DNA of 64,000 nt from Myrica gale (GCA_963930655.1 OZ005600.1:1243501-1307500); one strand, 5' to 3'. Numbered from the stretch's first letter, positions 22,993 to 35,802 are shown. Numbers and translations are program-made. Notes: a model not told the origin generated them from the letters alone.

Positions 22993-24736
22993 TTTTTCTA
23001 AACAGAGATGCTTCATAAAATAAACTCCACCCCCCTTGGAGGATAAAACACCCCATCTTAGGGAGGATCAAATACAACGGATTGTTTAGGCAAGAAAGCA
23101 GGTAAAAAAGATAAAGGAATACAACCAAAGAACTTCCTATCCGCCGCCCACTTAGCCAAATGATCCGCGTTTTGGCGTGAAACTTTAACAAAGCTCCACG
23201 ATGGACACCTAGCCGTCATATCACGAATGGCTTCAAACCAACAACCTGCAACCTCATCGCACAAAAAGGAAGGGTCACCAATACCAGCTATAGCAGAGAG
23301 ACAATCGCTCTCAAACAAAACCTTCGGCAAACCCCTCACCTGCGCCTCTCCAACTTCCATTCGAATGGCCAGCGTCTGTGCCTTGAAGGGTGACATCCGA
23401 GGAAAAATCTCTGACCGAGCCCATGGAGTAGTGCCAAGATGATTATGGCAAATGCAGGCCAAGGCAACGAAAGAACCTCTAACCGCGGCATCTATATTGA
23501 TCTTGAGGAAACCATCCGGAGGAGCTAGCCACGTCTTCAAATCCTGCTTAGCTTTCTGACCCCACGCCACCAAGTGTTGCATGTGGCTCCTCCTGATGCG
23601 TTGGAAAATGTTGTTTGGATCAATTGGAATGTGGGCATGGACCTTTTGATTGCGGGCGAACCAAATATTGTCCATTGCTATGGCTGCGAACAACACAAAC
23701 GAGTGTTCATCCGCAGGGCAGAGGCCCAAACGCCTAACAGAGTTCAGTAACAGCTTAATCCAACCAATCATCGAAAAGTCTACCGAAATCCCCATATCAA
23801 TAGGCCATGGAGCCAATCTCCAAATACATTGAGCAACTGGACAGGCTAGAAACAAATGCTCAATAGTTTCCACGTCTGAATCACACAGTTGGCAACAGCC
23901 AAAATTCGGTGGGACCACATGGATGACTCTGTCCACCAGAGCACGGACTGGTAGAGAATTCCACACTACCCTCCAAAGGAAATGCTTAATACGATCGGGA
24001 AGTTTAAGCCGCCAAAACAGCTTCCATTCTTCAGGGCTAAGAATGTCCAATGGAGGGGAACGACGATAAAGAATATCCAGATAAGCATTCTTCATCGAAA
24101 AAGAATTATCAACGGACAGCGTCCAACAAGCATGATCTTGCTCATTTCGGCGAGGAGTTGGCAACTGAAGAATGGCCTTAGCACTCTCCACATCACACAC
24201 CTCCCTAATAAGGTCAGCCTTCCACTCCAGAGTAACTTCACAGAACAAATCTTTGACCTTCAGGTTCATCCCATCACGCAGCTCAGGGTCACTGGGATTA
24301 GGAGAGAAATCCATCAAACCAGGAACCCAAGGATCCTTCCAGCAGTTCATTTCCGAAAATTCTCCCACTGAGAATAATAAACCTTTTGACAGAAAAGGGA
24401 CACTTCTTCACCCCATGCCACAACCAGGACACTCCTCTAGCCGAAGAGTGGATGGATAACACCTCACTTCTGCAGTATTTAGCTCGTAAGACCCGGATCC
24501 AGAACTTGTCCTTCTGTTTACTGATTTGCCACCCTATCTTTGAAATTAACGCAAGATTATAATCGTAGAAGACCCTAAAGCCCAAACCTCTCACACCTTT
24601 AGTCCAGCAGATCGACGCCCAAGCACGGGCACAAAATTTCTTCTCTTCTCCTGTGGAAAACCCCACTAGAAATGTCGAAGCAATGAGTATAATTCCTGAC
24701 AATACCGTTGAGGAAGCAAGAAACTAGACATGAAGC
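22993..24736 (-). mobile_element. 5'-truncated L1-type LINE, 1.74 kb
   Basis: Antisense LINE flanked by the 14-bp duplication AAGTAATAGTGTTT (22979-22992 and 24737-24750), with a T-tract at its left (3') end. The minus-strand reading runs through a connection domain, a zinc-binding region (CCQLCDSDVETIEHLFLACP) and an RNase H domain (KINIDAAVRGSF; FESDCLSAI; ADHLAKWAAD). One long frame of 436 codons (23058-24368) is still open, so the insertion is fairly young. The reverse transcriptase core and endonuclease are missing. Confidence 0.93.
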
Positions 24737-24750
24737 AAGTAATAGTGTTT

Positions 24751-25180
24751 CGAATTGACCACGTTCGGGTATCTTTTCTTTATTTTTATTTTTATTTTCT
24801 CATAACAGCTCAATCATTCGTTAATTTCAAGGAGATTTTAGACCCTCGGGTGATGGGCCGACAAACTAGGAGACCTAAAACGACTTTACAAACCTAAACC
24901 CGAACGGGTAGGACTAAACCCATAAGGGCGGAAAACTCACAGAAGGCAGCAAGCTGATAAAACCAACGGAAAAGGGAGAGGGTGGCAGGATCAACGACTA
25001 GAGGAGAAAAGATTACCAAAGGACAAAATGGGCAAGCGTGGAGTCCCATCGGCGGAGGCAAAAAGGATTGTTGGGAGGGCCAAGGACCTGGCGCATGCAT
25101 GTGAGCCTATGCCTGCTGGTGTAAACATGGTCACCAGACCATGCAAAGTCTTCCTCACCGGTCGTAGTCTCCAAGACCGT
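24751..25180 (-). repeat. Antisense element related to the poly(A) element at 16.5-17.4 kb
   Basis: It shows T-rich DNA at the left and a GC-richer right part. It shares CACAGAAGGCAGCAA and GGGCCAAGGAC-like blocks with 16547-17377 in the same order and orientation. I could not find its target duplication. Confidence 0.45.
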
Positions 25181-25655
25181 CAAAATCGCGTAGATCAAAA
25201 GTCCACTGAAATTTTAGATAATATTCCTAAAATTTTATAAATCTTTTCAATGTTAAAGCTTATTGGGGTTTGTCAAAAATTTAAAATGAATGTATAAAAG
25301 TTGAAAATTTTAAAATATTTTGTTTTGTTAGAAATATTGAGCCCCAAAATTTTAGACAAACAAACATGTCTAAAACCCTAAAAGAGGGGCCCAAAATGAG
25401 AGTTTATAGAAAGTTCTGACCACAGAGAATCAGATCAAAGGAAGATGGAGAGACGGGCAGAGAGAGCAGTGGGGTAAGGGGGGACAGTTGGCAATGGGGA
25501 AGAGGATTGTAGAGAGAGGAATAGAAGCAAAGGGTATTATTATGACTAACTCTTACCTTCAGGTCATCCTATGATTGTGAGAGATTGACAGGAAGCTGGA
25601 CATTCTTAGCCTCCGTGGAAATTCCTAGAGACGTGGGGAGTCTGAAATCGAGTCT
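25181..25655. other. Intergenic DNA
   Basis: No gene is recognised. It is A/G-rich around 25400-25540. Confidence 0.4.
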
Positions 25656-25674
25656 GATATAATTTCTTGTAATT

Positions 25675-25810
25675 TTTTTTTTTTTTTTTTAGGTAAATCA
25701 GGCTTGTGCCTGGGGGTGGGGGTGGGGGGTTTTGAACCCCAGTTCAGGACCCTCCATAGAGGAGGAAATGCCATTTGAGCCATAGCTCATTGGCATTTAC
25801 ATAGCTCATT
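25675..25810 (-). mobile_element. tRNA-derived SINE with 19-bp target duplication
   Basis: On the minus strand the element contains an A-box-like GAGCTATGGCTCAAATGG, then a B-box-like GGTTCAAAACCCC, then a poly(A) tail (seen as a T-tract at 25675-25691). It is bounded by perfect 19-bp direct repeats GATATAATTTCTTGTAATT (25656-25674 and 25811-25829). Internal polymerase III boxes plus a LINE-style duplication mark a SINE. Confidence 0.88.
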
Positions 25811-25982
25811 GATATAATTTCTTGTAATTGATAGCGCATTTACAGCTATCTGCACATCTATTGAAGAAACGATGCTACATTATCTTCGACTTGCACAGCA
25901 GATTGCATTTACAGCTGCACGTCTACTAAATAAAATATGCTATTTTTTTATAATCCATGAGCGCTCAAGGCCGGGTACACGA

Positions 25983-26242
25983 AAGTCGGGTCACTTCGTG
26001 TACCCGGCCCTACAAGCTAACCTAGGGCATGTGTTAGAACCCCATCCAACACATCCTAAATAAGTCAGAGGTGATAATGACAGTGTTGGAGCTCGAACTT
26101 AGGATATGTGAGAAGTCGGGCCACTTCGTGTACCCGGCCCTACAAGCTAACCTAGGGCATGTGTCAGGACCCCATCCAACACATCCTAAATAAGTCAGAG
26201 GTGATAATAGCGGTGTTGAAGCTCGAACTTAGGATATGTGAG
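25983..26242. repeat. Tandem duplication, 130-bp unit x 2
   Basis: Two adjacent copies (25983-26112 and 26113-26242) differ at only a few bases. Each has CACTTCGTGTACCCGGCCCT and GAGCTCGAACTTAGGATATG or a one-base variant of it. The unit is noncoding. Confidence 0.9.
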
Positions 26243-26969
26243 AACCCAAGCTATTGTCTTACCACCATAACCTGGGGTGAAAACATGCTATATTATCATC
26301 TTCAAGAACTTCCATTCCCATCAGCGCATGTTTAGTAAATATGTCAAAGGTAATAGTTACAATTCCTGTTTAGATTGTTTTGGAAGTTTAAAAAACAGTG
26401 ACTTTTCCAACTTTTTTTAAATTTAGAACAACTTAAAAAGACAATTTAGATTTACCATTTTATCGAATTGAGACATGCGGATGCACATGCATAATTGGTC
26501 ATCAAGATATGAATGAGATAGAAATGCCCGCACCTTCAGAGCATTTGTACTCTTCCCCCAATTCAAAACTCTGATCTATGTAATTTGGGACCTGTCAAAT
26601 AACCTCACAGCATCGTACTACCCCATAGCAGCTATTAAGCAAGAAGCTAAAGTCAAATCCACTGCTACATTAAGCAAGCAACTAATAACAAATTCCAGTG
26701 TAAAACAACCTAGTCACCAAGTTTTTGAAACAACAATTTCAGTTGAGCAGAATCAACTACAAGAAAGGTTTAGAAATGTTCATCTGAATCTGCTTAAATA
26801 TTCAGTAATTCACCCCACCTGCTAAGCAAAACATGTACCTATAAAGTACAATATTCTTTCTGTAGTGGTTCACAGGACTATTTTATTGGTGCTATCACAT
26901 CCCTCTACAAAAAAACCAGGGCATACAGACCCACAAACAAACTTCAACTCGTGGATAATAGAGAATATT
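26243..26969. other. Intergenic DNA and 3' region of the AIM32-like gene
   Basis: The right part probably holds the 3' untranslated region of the minus-strand gene that ends at 26970. No further gene is seen. Confidence 0.5.
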
Positions 26970-29949
26970 TCAGCTGGACCTCCTATAAACACTGTAGGCC
27001 ACAGCCACAGTTGCCACTGCTCCAATGACAGCAACCGCTGTGAGAACTTCACTTTGCTCCCATGATCCAATCCAGCATGACAATTTGCCCAGCCCTTTCT
27101 TTTCATGCGCCGCTACAGTTTCTTTCAGGTTCTTTTCTTCACTCACATTGTTCTGCTCCAAACTTCCATCTTTGCAACACGTAAACCCATTAACACCCTG
27201 GCAACAGCCAGCCACATTATCCTTGTTGCTCTCAGTGTTGCTTTCTTCAGGCTTCTTCTTTTTGATTTTCTTCACCTTCCCATTAGGAAGCTTCTGATCA
27301 TCTGCTTTTCCACCTTCCTCAGCAGCTGCTCCCATTTGCCCTCTGCAATGAATTATTGTTACTTTTATGTGGATGTTGAGAATCAGATTCTCAATCGGCA
27401 ACTAAATCGGGTAATTCCCATTAACAACAATTGAGAGAACTTATTTACAAGTACAAAGAAAATAAAAACAACAAAAATACCTCTTTATTTTCTGTATCCC
27501 TGAACAATTACAAGACTCGGATACAATTTATGTGGAAATGAACTTTTTGCTTACGTCTCGCTAAATGAAATGATATACTTTATCGTCACATTTTGTAAGG
27601 AGACCCCACCACTAAAGGGAGAGTACAAGACCAAAATAAATAGCTAGGTATATACATTTGGACTTGAAAATTTTCAACATGAGTAGTTTTTTGCTTGTTT
27701 TCTGGTTAAAACTTGAAGAGTCAAATAAGCAAAAATACACAAGATAAATATCCACCGCCCCAAAAGCTGGATTCGAGTACATGTTCAAGCATTTTCAAAA
27801 TAAATCAAACTGAATACAGGGAAGAGGTTTAAAGAGGCGGTCAAAATCATTGAATCCGTCATTTCACAAGAATTAGAAACTCAGAATCATTGAATCCTTA
27901 TCACCAGTGGCTGCTCTGCCAGAAACTTCAACCATTTAAGAAACACTTTCCAACATAGTTAAAAGAATAGAAAGTACCAACAATACTGCAACTTGATATA
28001 CTGAAAACATATGCTAACAGCCAGAATTAGAAATTTTTTCTGTCCACACGTCATGCATTTATAAAACCAATAGGGTCCTTCTTAGTAAGTGATGAATAAA
28101 TCTAGCTTCTGATGCTACTATATTGATTTGTGATCTAGAATTGACAGCAAAATTTCAAAAAAGGACAAGCAGAACCACAAAAGCACGAACCTCCAAAGGT
28201 GTTCGATGATCTCTCCCTTTCCAATATGCTGATCAAGTAATGCAGGCACATCATCAGGTGTAACATACCCATACCTGTCAATCATTAACTAAAACTATTA
28301 ACCCTACCTAAACAAATTATATAAGATCCTCTCCCAAATATCTTGAATTTGTGAAAGGAAGTAACTATGACTTGTAACTTACCAATGACCCATAATCTTT
28401 CCATCTGGACCTGGACTGTAGATAATCACATTCCCAGCATACTTGTGCCCCCCGACATGTGAGCATGGGTTAACAAACACCTGATCCTTCAATCCTCGTA
28501 ACTCAATCTCCTCATTAAGCTTTTCAATCAGAACTGGTCCACAAACACCACACCTCCGATCACGACTACCATGGGAGCACACAAAAACATGCGAACCAGA
28601 TAACACCTCCCCCAGTCCAGAAGCCCATGATTTACAATTCACAAGGACATCCTCAACAAAGCTATCCACTTCTGAGTCCTTCAAACCCCTTCAACAAAAA
28701 TAATAAAAATTGAGACTCAAAAAAGTAGTCAGATGCAGGTATAAACGCACACACAAAACAAAAGGACTCATCTCGACAGCACCCAATCACATCCAAAGGA
28801 AAAGGGCACAGTCTACAACCAGCTTTTGTGATTTATGGAGTCTGAATTTCACACTACAATGGAATCTCAGACTTACCACAAAAATTGGACTCAAGCTAAC
28901 AATTTTTTTACCGGAATATGAATCCTGTAGTAGGATCATATCTCCTTATCACCACGAAGAAAAGAACAGAAGTCAATGGTACTCCTCATCTACGAGTATC
29001 CGATCACTTCTAAGACCAAGCAGAAACTCGAGCTTCCAGATTAAATTTGAAACAAATGAAAAAACTAACCCTCATAACCAAAACAATATCCAGGCCTTTC
29101 ATTAGGAACTAGATAATCTCAAGCACATCAAACGAAACGTCCCCAAATGAATTTCTAGAACAAACAACTTATCTATATGTGCCATTTCCGGAAAAATTTA
29201 GCAAAACCTCTACGTAAACGAAAAAACCAAAAGAATGAATCCGCTATAATCCTAACGATTTACCTGTACTTTATCATATCCGGGAAAATCAACACGTCTC
29301 CATCGGAAAAGTCAGTCCCCTCGCGTCCCTCGCATACTGTCAGGTTCGTCTGCCATAACCAAAAACCAAAACACCGAGTCAACGGAGTTATTACCATATT
29401 CGAATCTCCGAAGTCGCAGCGAAACTAGAATTGCCCCTATCATCAACCAGTTACTCTGAGTTGTATATTATTATACGAGTTCTAGATCGCAGCAAAACCA
29501 AAACCGTCACGAGTGAGACCGATTTATCAAAGAGTGTACAAATCCCAGTCTATCAGAACTCGCAACAAAATCAAAATTACTCCAATCATTAACTGGTTAA
29601 CCTGAGCTCTACAGCATAAACCTGTGTTCGAATCTAAGCACAACCACAATTACCGAAATGAATAACCGATTGATCCGACATTTTTTACTGCGATCTAGCT
29701 GACCTTGAGAGACATGTCCTCCTTGCGAGCCTTGAGAGCCGAGGCAAAGAGCTTGGGAAGCGGATCGGAATCGGAGCCCTCCACGCGCGAGGGCCAGGAC
29801 TCGGGGCTCTTGTAGCAGAGGAAAACGTGACGGTCGTAGGCGCCGATGGTGCCGGCGAGGGTCTCCTTGTACATCTCCGGCCGCTGGAAACCATACTTCT
29901 CATCGTCCTCGTTATGGTTGGGAAGGGTGGAGAGGTTATCGGAGGCCAT
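26970..29949 (-). CDS. Sucrase/ferredoxin-like (AIM32-type) protein with C-terminal membrane anchor
   Basis: Five exons on the minus strand: 29949-29704, 29349-29264, 28688-28383, 28274-28191 and 27342-26970. All introns are GT-AG and the summed length is 1095 bases (364 residues plus stop). The protein has the thioredoxin-like ferredoxin fold signature of the sucrase/ferredoxin-like family: an early HVFLCYKSPESWP block, then FVCSHGSRDRRCGVCGP, then NPCSHVGGHKYAGNVI. The clustered cysteines and histidines are the likely iron-sulphur ligands. The yeast relative AIM32 is mitochondrial; the role of plant members is poorly known. A lysine-rich linker (KVKKIKKKKPEES) and a C-terminal hydrophobic helix (VLTAVAVIGAVATVAVAYSV) suggest a tail-anchored protein, as in some plant homologues. 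The start at 29949 is the first ATG after a GA-rich leader. An in-frame upstream ATG exists and could add a targeting segment. Confidence 0.92.
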
Positions 29950-30330
29950 GGTGAAAGCTAGGGCGAGGGTTAAGAGTCGAGAGCGAGAGAGAGGGAAAGT
30001 GCGAGAGGGAGGGAAAGTGGAGGAGACAGCGGGGTAGATCGCAGCAGAAATGAGAGAACGAGAAACGGGAGCAATGTGCATATAGGAAGTTAACCCAATT
30101 TGCATAAGGTGTCGGGACCTTTGGAGGTTTGAGCCGTGGGCTGGCTGGCTTTTGGATGGTGATGGTTCCTTGGGAAAAAAGATAGAAGCGGCAGAAGGTC
30201 GTATGGAAGACACGCGCTAAAGAGAGAGATCCCGACCGGATTGTGACTGCACGTGGTCACCGAACTATAGAAGTACAGGAGTGCCATGTGTCATTTTTCT
30301 AGGTAGACTTTCCTATTAAATAATGGACAT
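29950..30330 (-). promoter_or_regulatory. 5' leader and promoter region of the AIM32-like gene
   Basis: Directly upstream of the start the minus strand is rich in CT repeats (seen as GAGAGAGAGGG on the + strand, about 29970-30020), common in plant 5' leaders. No precise promoter element can be fixed. Confidence 0.4.
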
Positions 30331-30339
30331 TATTAGGGA

Positions 30340-30530
30340 TACGTTTTAGTGTGAAAATTTTGGATATTGAGGTGTGAAAAATATTATAAAGTAAATAAAT
30401 GTTATGAAAGGTGGTGAAAAAACGAAGAGACAAGATATTTTTAATAAATATTATAATAATAAAAAATTATGTGATTAATTTTTTATCATTAAACTCAAAT
30501 AATTGGAACTCAAACAAGTCTTATAGCTTC
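30340..30530. mobile_element. AT-rich MITE of the GTTTGAGGG family
   Basis: About 190 bases with the family pattern (GAAAATTTTGGATATTGAG, AATATTATAAAGTAAA, AATAAATATTATAATAATAA). Close relatives are at 37160-37350, 46431-46625 and 57440-57655. Confidence 0.7.
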
Positions 30531-30824
30531 ATTCACCAAGAAAAATAAAAAACACTTAAATAGGTGATGTTAGTGTTAAAATTTTTGGATATGTCGATGA
30601 AAAAGTGAAGATAGGTTACATGATTTGGTGAAAAATTGAAAAGAAAATATTTAATTGAATATTATAATGAAAGAGAATGATTTAATTGAAAGAGATCAAT
30701 TATTATATAATATATCCAAAATTTTAACACTAAAAATTACCTTATACTTTAATTTTTATATAGTATTGTCTGAAGCTACTAGCTCAAAGGATTTCGAAGG
30801 GTTTCTTTTTTCTTAGGAAAATTG

Positions 30825-31060
30825 GCATTTTAGTCCCTAAGTTTTGGGCATTTTTTTATTTTAGTCATTCAGTTTCAACTTTCAAATTTTTAGTTCTTGA
30901 GTTTTCTTGTTTTGACAAAATGGTTATTCCGTCAGTTTGCCGTCCATATGCTTAACGGCAAATAATGAAAACTCAAGGACTAAAAATTTGAAAGTTGAAA
31001 TTGAAGGACTAAAATAAAAAAGTGTCCAAATCTAGGGATTAAAAAGTGAATTTCCTTTTT
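30825..31060. mobile_element. Palindromic MITE
   Basis: Inverted-repeat element. The left arm reads GGCATTTTAGTCCCTAAG with TTTTATTTTAGTCATTCAG; the right arm is its near reverse complement (GAAGGACTAAAATAAAAAAG and AGGGATTAAAAAGTG). There is no coding capacity. Confidence 0.75.
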
Positions 31061-31138
31061 TATGTATTTATCTTGTTCTTAATTACAATAAAAATAAATT
31101 AAAAATCTGAAAATAACTGTTGTGATTTTATTTTTTTA

Positions 31139-31370
31139 TGGATAAATGCAAAATTGGTCTCTGTGCTATTCGCAAAAATCGATTTAATCCCTGTGATATG
31201 AAAAACATCGATTTAGTCATTGTGATTTCAGAAAGTGATAAAATCAGTCTCTGATGGAGGACCAATAACAAACGAAAATAGAATCACAGGGACTAAATCG
31301 ATGTTTTTCATATCACAGAGACTAAATCGATTTTTGCATATAGTACAGGGACTGATTTTGCATTTATCCC
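31139..31370. mobile_element. Palindromic MITE, GGATAAATGCAAAAT type
   Basis: About 230 bases. The left end GGATAAATGCAAAATTGGTC is mirrored at the right by GACTGATTTTGCATTTATCC, and inner blocks (AAAATCGATTTA, CATCGATTTAGTC) are mirrored too. The flanking T-rich sequences could be a degraded 9-bp duplication. Confidence 0.78.
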
Positions 31371-33007
31371 TTTCTTTATCCATAATTGAAAACAATATTT
31401 TCCAAAAATATATTAAATTATTCGAGATGGCTTTTAATAAATATGGATGAACAATTTATAACCTTTTTTCAGAAGATTTTACATCACTATGGAGGATGCA
31501 CATCTTCTAGAAGCGGACTATAGGAATATTGTTAGCTTTTGATCGGACCACCAAATAGGGACACGAGGATTCAAGGCGTATACGAAAAGCGTGGGTCCTA
31601 CGCGAAAGCCCTGTGGAAAAGGAGCGTGGGGAAGGGAGCGCGTGTAACTACCACTAACGGTGAAATTGTTAGAAAAAATCCTTTTACATGGTGGGTAAAC
31701 CGAGGTGGTCCTTCTGGGCCTTCGTGAAACGGTTTTGTCACCTTAGTCAGCAGGATAAGTTCGGTGTGATTAAAAATATAAGAGGTTAAAGAAATTGTCA
31801 ATATTTATGTTAAATAGTATTTTATCAGTGTTTAGGTAAAGTGGAGAGAGAAATAATTTGATGTAATTATTTAATAAAAAAATATTAGAGTTACATGAAA
31901 AAATATAGAGAGAAAATTTATGTTTAATAAAGAAGTAAAAAATTATTAAAAATTATATAAAATGTATTGGTGTTTGTGTTTAAATTCTAAATATATTCGG
32001 TGTTAGTTTTGTGAATGTATTCGAATCTAACAAAATTAGGAAACTAACATAATCCTGGTTCAAGTCAATTTCCCCGGTTTTGGGGGATCTTACGTCATGC
32101 ATTATCAATGGCTAAACTCGAACTTATTTATTTATAGCAAATAAATCCTAAAACGCAATTTCCAGTGCAAATAAAAAGAGGCTGAGGCCTTAAAAAAAAG
32201 AGATTTGGGCCTACACTTAAAACAAACAATTAAGGATAACTATAGATTATCAAGCATCATGTGACGAAAGAATAATATTTTTATTAATGGTTAAGAAATC
32301 AAACACTACAAGCGAGAGACCTCACGCTTTTATGAGAGGAATTAAGGATTTCTTTTTAAATTAATCATGTAATTAGAGAAAAAGGTCTATTTTAAATAAT
32401 TTGATCATTTCATTTCAAGGGCACTTTGTAGAGGTTGATTGCTGACGAATGCACTTACGAGTTACGAACGCCGGGGGGATTCCAGGTGGGCCTTAGGTGG
32501 ACTTACAGTTAGGAGCCCAAAGTGTTCCTGAATCAGAGGCAACTACTCGCAGCTCACTCGAGTGGGACCTCGTGAAGACCAACCCGCACGAACTCTTAAC
32601 AAGAGGATTTGATGAATTTTAGCGATCCAGAACAAATGTTAGTTTTGTCGGGATGGATGCAAAAGTGCACAGAAATCAAACTTGGGCACTGCAACCCATC
32701 CGATCCTTGGATGCATCGCAGGTTTCAAAGAATCCTGATCTGGTTTGAAGTAGAAAAGAATCCTGTGTGTATCAGGTAACAGGAGGGAAGTAGAGAAATA
32801 TCAGCAACTTTATTCCTCATTTTAATGCATTTTGCTTCTTCTTTTTTTGGTCACTGCTGTTTGTCTTGGTGCCATGCACTAAGGAGCAGTTACAAGTGCC
32901 ACTCACAGGAACCAAAAATTTGGATATTTTTGGCAATGGAAAGAAACCATCGAGGCACAATACAAATGAGGAGGATGGAAACTGGTCCAGAGAAAGAAAA
33001 TGGATAC

Positions 33008-33011
<4 letters not shown>
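31371..33011. other. Intergenic DNA
   Basis: AT-rich DNA with a degenerate MITE-like stretch at about 31800-31970. The last part before 33012 may include the 3' untranslated region of the kinase. No gene is recognised. Confidence 0.45.
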
Positions 33012-33041
<30 letters not shown>

Positions 33042-35802
33042 AGAAGGCTTCACATCAACACCAGGCACCTCAGATGTGGGTGCTTTTGGAACATCGGTTA
33101 TAGTAGGGAAGTCCATCATAATAGCCTGTTTTGGCACCTCTGGAGGATTTGTACAGCGAATGAGTGCCCAATTCACACTTTGGAAGAAGGGATGTTGTTT
33201 GACTTCTGTTGCACCGCGTCTATAAGCAAGACGATGCTGTGGCTCTTTCACAAGTAGACCCCTGATCAAGTCCCTAGCAGCAAAGCTCACAGAAGGTGAT
33301 TCTGGAAATCTTAAGGGCTGCCCAACCACATTAAATAGTGTAGCTCGGTTCCCTGTTCCCTTGAATGGAGTTTTACCAAACAACAGCTCGTAAAGGAATA
33401 TCCCAAATGTCCACCAATCTACAGCACTGCCGTGGCCTTCACCTTTAATGATTTCAGGTGCCAAGTACTCGTGTGTACCGACAAAAGACATTGACCGAGC
33501 ATTTGTCGGTTCTGCAATAAGCTCAGGCAGAGGGGTTACTTGATGACTTGTTTCATTCTTCGGCTTGTTCTTTTTTTCCTTCTTGGGCTTGCTTGATAAG
33601 AAGCGTGGTGTGAAACATGCAGGTTGTATGCAGTCTGGCTGCATTACACAAGTTGGCTCTATGCAGGAGGGTTGAACACAGTATCCTGAGTTCTTAGTCT
33701 CCAAACTTGAGTGTGAGAATTTCACCAGCGTTGGGCAGACAGCACATCTTAGAGAAAGATCAAAATCTGAAAGCATTATGTGTCCATCTTCTCTCACCAA
33801 CACATTTTCTGGTTTAAGGTCTCTGTAAATGATCCCAAGCATATGCAAATACTCCAGTGCAAGCAGAACTTCAGCCACATAAAACCTGCAGAATGACAGT
33901 GGAGCTCAGTAGGCTGAAGTTACAATCAGGGATACCTTATCATTTCTTCAAGTTCAATTATACTTCAAATAAGACTGGACCTTTACCATCATCAAAACCG
34001 GCAGTTGCAAGTTATATCAATAGGAACATCTGTTCCTGCAGGCCTACTGGCCAACCAAAATATCTTATAGGAAAAAAAGAAGTCCAAACACAAATACTTG
34101 TTTCCTATTTTAGTATGGAGCCATTGAGAAAGAAATTTTAGCAGTTAACAGAAGACGCTTGGCATCCAGACATTAGAAAAACAAGAGGAGTGGAATTAGA
34201 CAGAGATCACAAAGAAGATTGAAGTTCTTTGACAATATAAGCTGTGATACCACGTCATGCAGATGGGAACTGTTTTTCGCTTGATTCCACTAGTGTGGTA
34301 TGCTCGAATAGAAATAGGTACGGTGAGCTAGTTCAAAAGGAAAGCTGAAGTGGAATTCACACTAATTTAACTAGGGACTCCCTTCAACCATGAACTTTTT
34401 ACAGAAAGAGGGAGATATCAACATCAAAAATAGGTGGGCATTCCATTTTGAATGATGCACTAGAGGAAATGGTTGTTAATTATCAAGTTTAGAGATTATA
34501 AAGATCAGGTTTGTCCAAGGTTTAGCTGGTCAAAGATGATTACTCCAGCCAAAATTTTAGAAAGAGGGTCTTTTCACACCACTGAAGTCTGGTCCAAAGG
34601 CCATAGATGTTTCGTGCATAATGTTTAGAGAGCACCAAGGGAAAAAAGAAAAACAAGGAAAGAATTCCCAACCTGGCAGCATGCTCTGGGAAATACTTCC
34701 CAGGTTGTATTTGCCTGAGTGCATGCAGGTCTCCACCAGGGCAGAACTCCATTACCAAGCAGGAGAACTTCTCTGTCTCAAAATGTGTATACAACGTGGG
34801 CAGGAACGGATGATCCAGAGACTGCAGTATCTCTCTTTCAGTCTGAGCTCTCAGAAGCTTCTTACGACTAGCTAGAGCTGCTTTATCCATAACCTTCATG
34901 GCAAAATAAGTTCTAGTGCCTGTTAACTCTGACAAATAAACGCTGCCTATATCTCCACATCCCAATCTCTTCAACAATCTAAAATGTTTCATTTCCAACA
35001 ATCCGTCACGAGATCGAACAGCTTGAATGGCTTCCCATCTTACATCGTTTGCCTTGTGGGGCTTGTACAAGGCACTGCTTAAACTACTTGAGCTGCTCTC
35101 ATCGCTAATATCACTGCCAGTGCTGCCCCTATAGATGCTGGTCTTCCTGCTCTCAACCAAATCACGAGAATTAGTAACTTCGACACTTTCCCCAAACTTG
35201 TCAATGCTGCTCGCACATTCACTAACTTCCGTGTTTGTGAAACTTTGCTTGGCCTCAGAATACAAGGTCCCCGAATAGAGACTATTCTGAGGACTTGGAC
35301 AAAAGGTTACTGCCGTTTGAGATGTTAACTGGCTATCTACTTGTGCGGACCCTTCTTTACAAGGGCCGAAACCAGAATTTTTGGATTCCAGAAAGCCATT
35401 TGAATCACGATTCTTGGAAACAGCAATGGGATTCTGGATGTAAGATTTCGTTTCGACTGCTTTATGAAGAACACCAGCTGGGCCTGAATATCCTGATTTT
35501 CCCTTATTTGAGCTGTCAAATGCTTTTGCCATACTGGGCGATTCTTCATGCCTCCTATTATCATGGGCTGCCTTGAAGGAAGACTTTTGATTAACCATAT
35601 AACCATTTGAATGGGGGGCAGTCTTCATGCCATGATCATGAGCAGTTACATAAGAACTGGAAGAAGCAACTTCATTTCTCGTTTGTTTAGGAGATGGAGG
35701 ACGAGTGGAGCGAGGAGTCCCAGATCTTGAAGGATAGCTGTTGCCTATTGCCAAATTCTGAGCCTTCGATAAGGAACTAACTCCATTAATATGTGAATCC
35801 AT
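33012..35802 (-). CDS. AGC VIIIa protein kinase (PVPK-1/G11A/D6PK type)
   Basis: Two coding exons on the minus strand, 35802-34673 and 33885-33012, give 667 residues. The first 270 residues are a Ser-rich, probably disordered region ([18 protein letters not shown]). The kinase domain begins near 273: glycine loop [11 protein letters not shown], catalytic lysine in FAMK (about 303), YRDLKPEN (Asp about 399), then DFD instead of DFG (about 417), the hallmark of plant AGC VIII kinases. A long insert with basic residues ([13 protein letters not shown]) precedes the activation segment [20 protein letters not shown]. The C-terminus EIDFF is a hydrophobic motif used for docking the activating kinase PDK1. 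Relatives phosphorylate PIN auxin carriers at the plasma membrane. An extra intron in the 5' leader (35822-36362) places the first, noncoding exon at about 36363-36700. The start at 35802 is the first ATG in frame. Confidence 0.95.

Noticed and set aside
25983-26242. CRISPR-like array
   Set aside because: Only two long, directly adjacent units with no spacers, in a plant genome.
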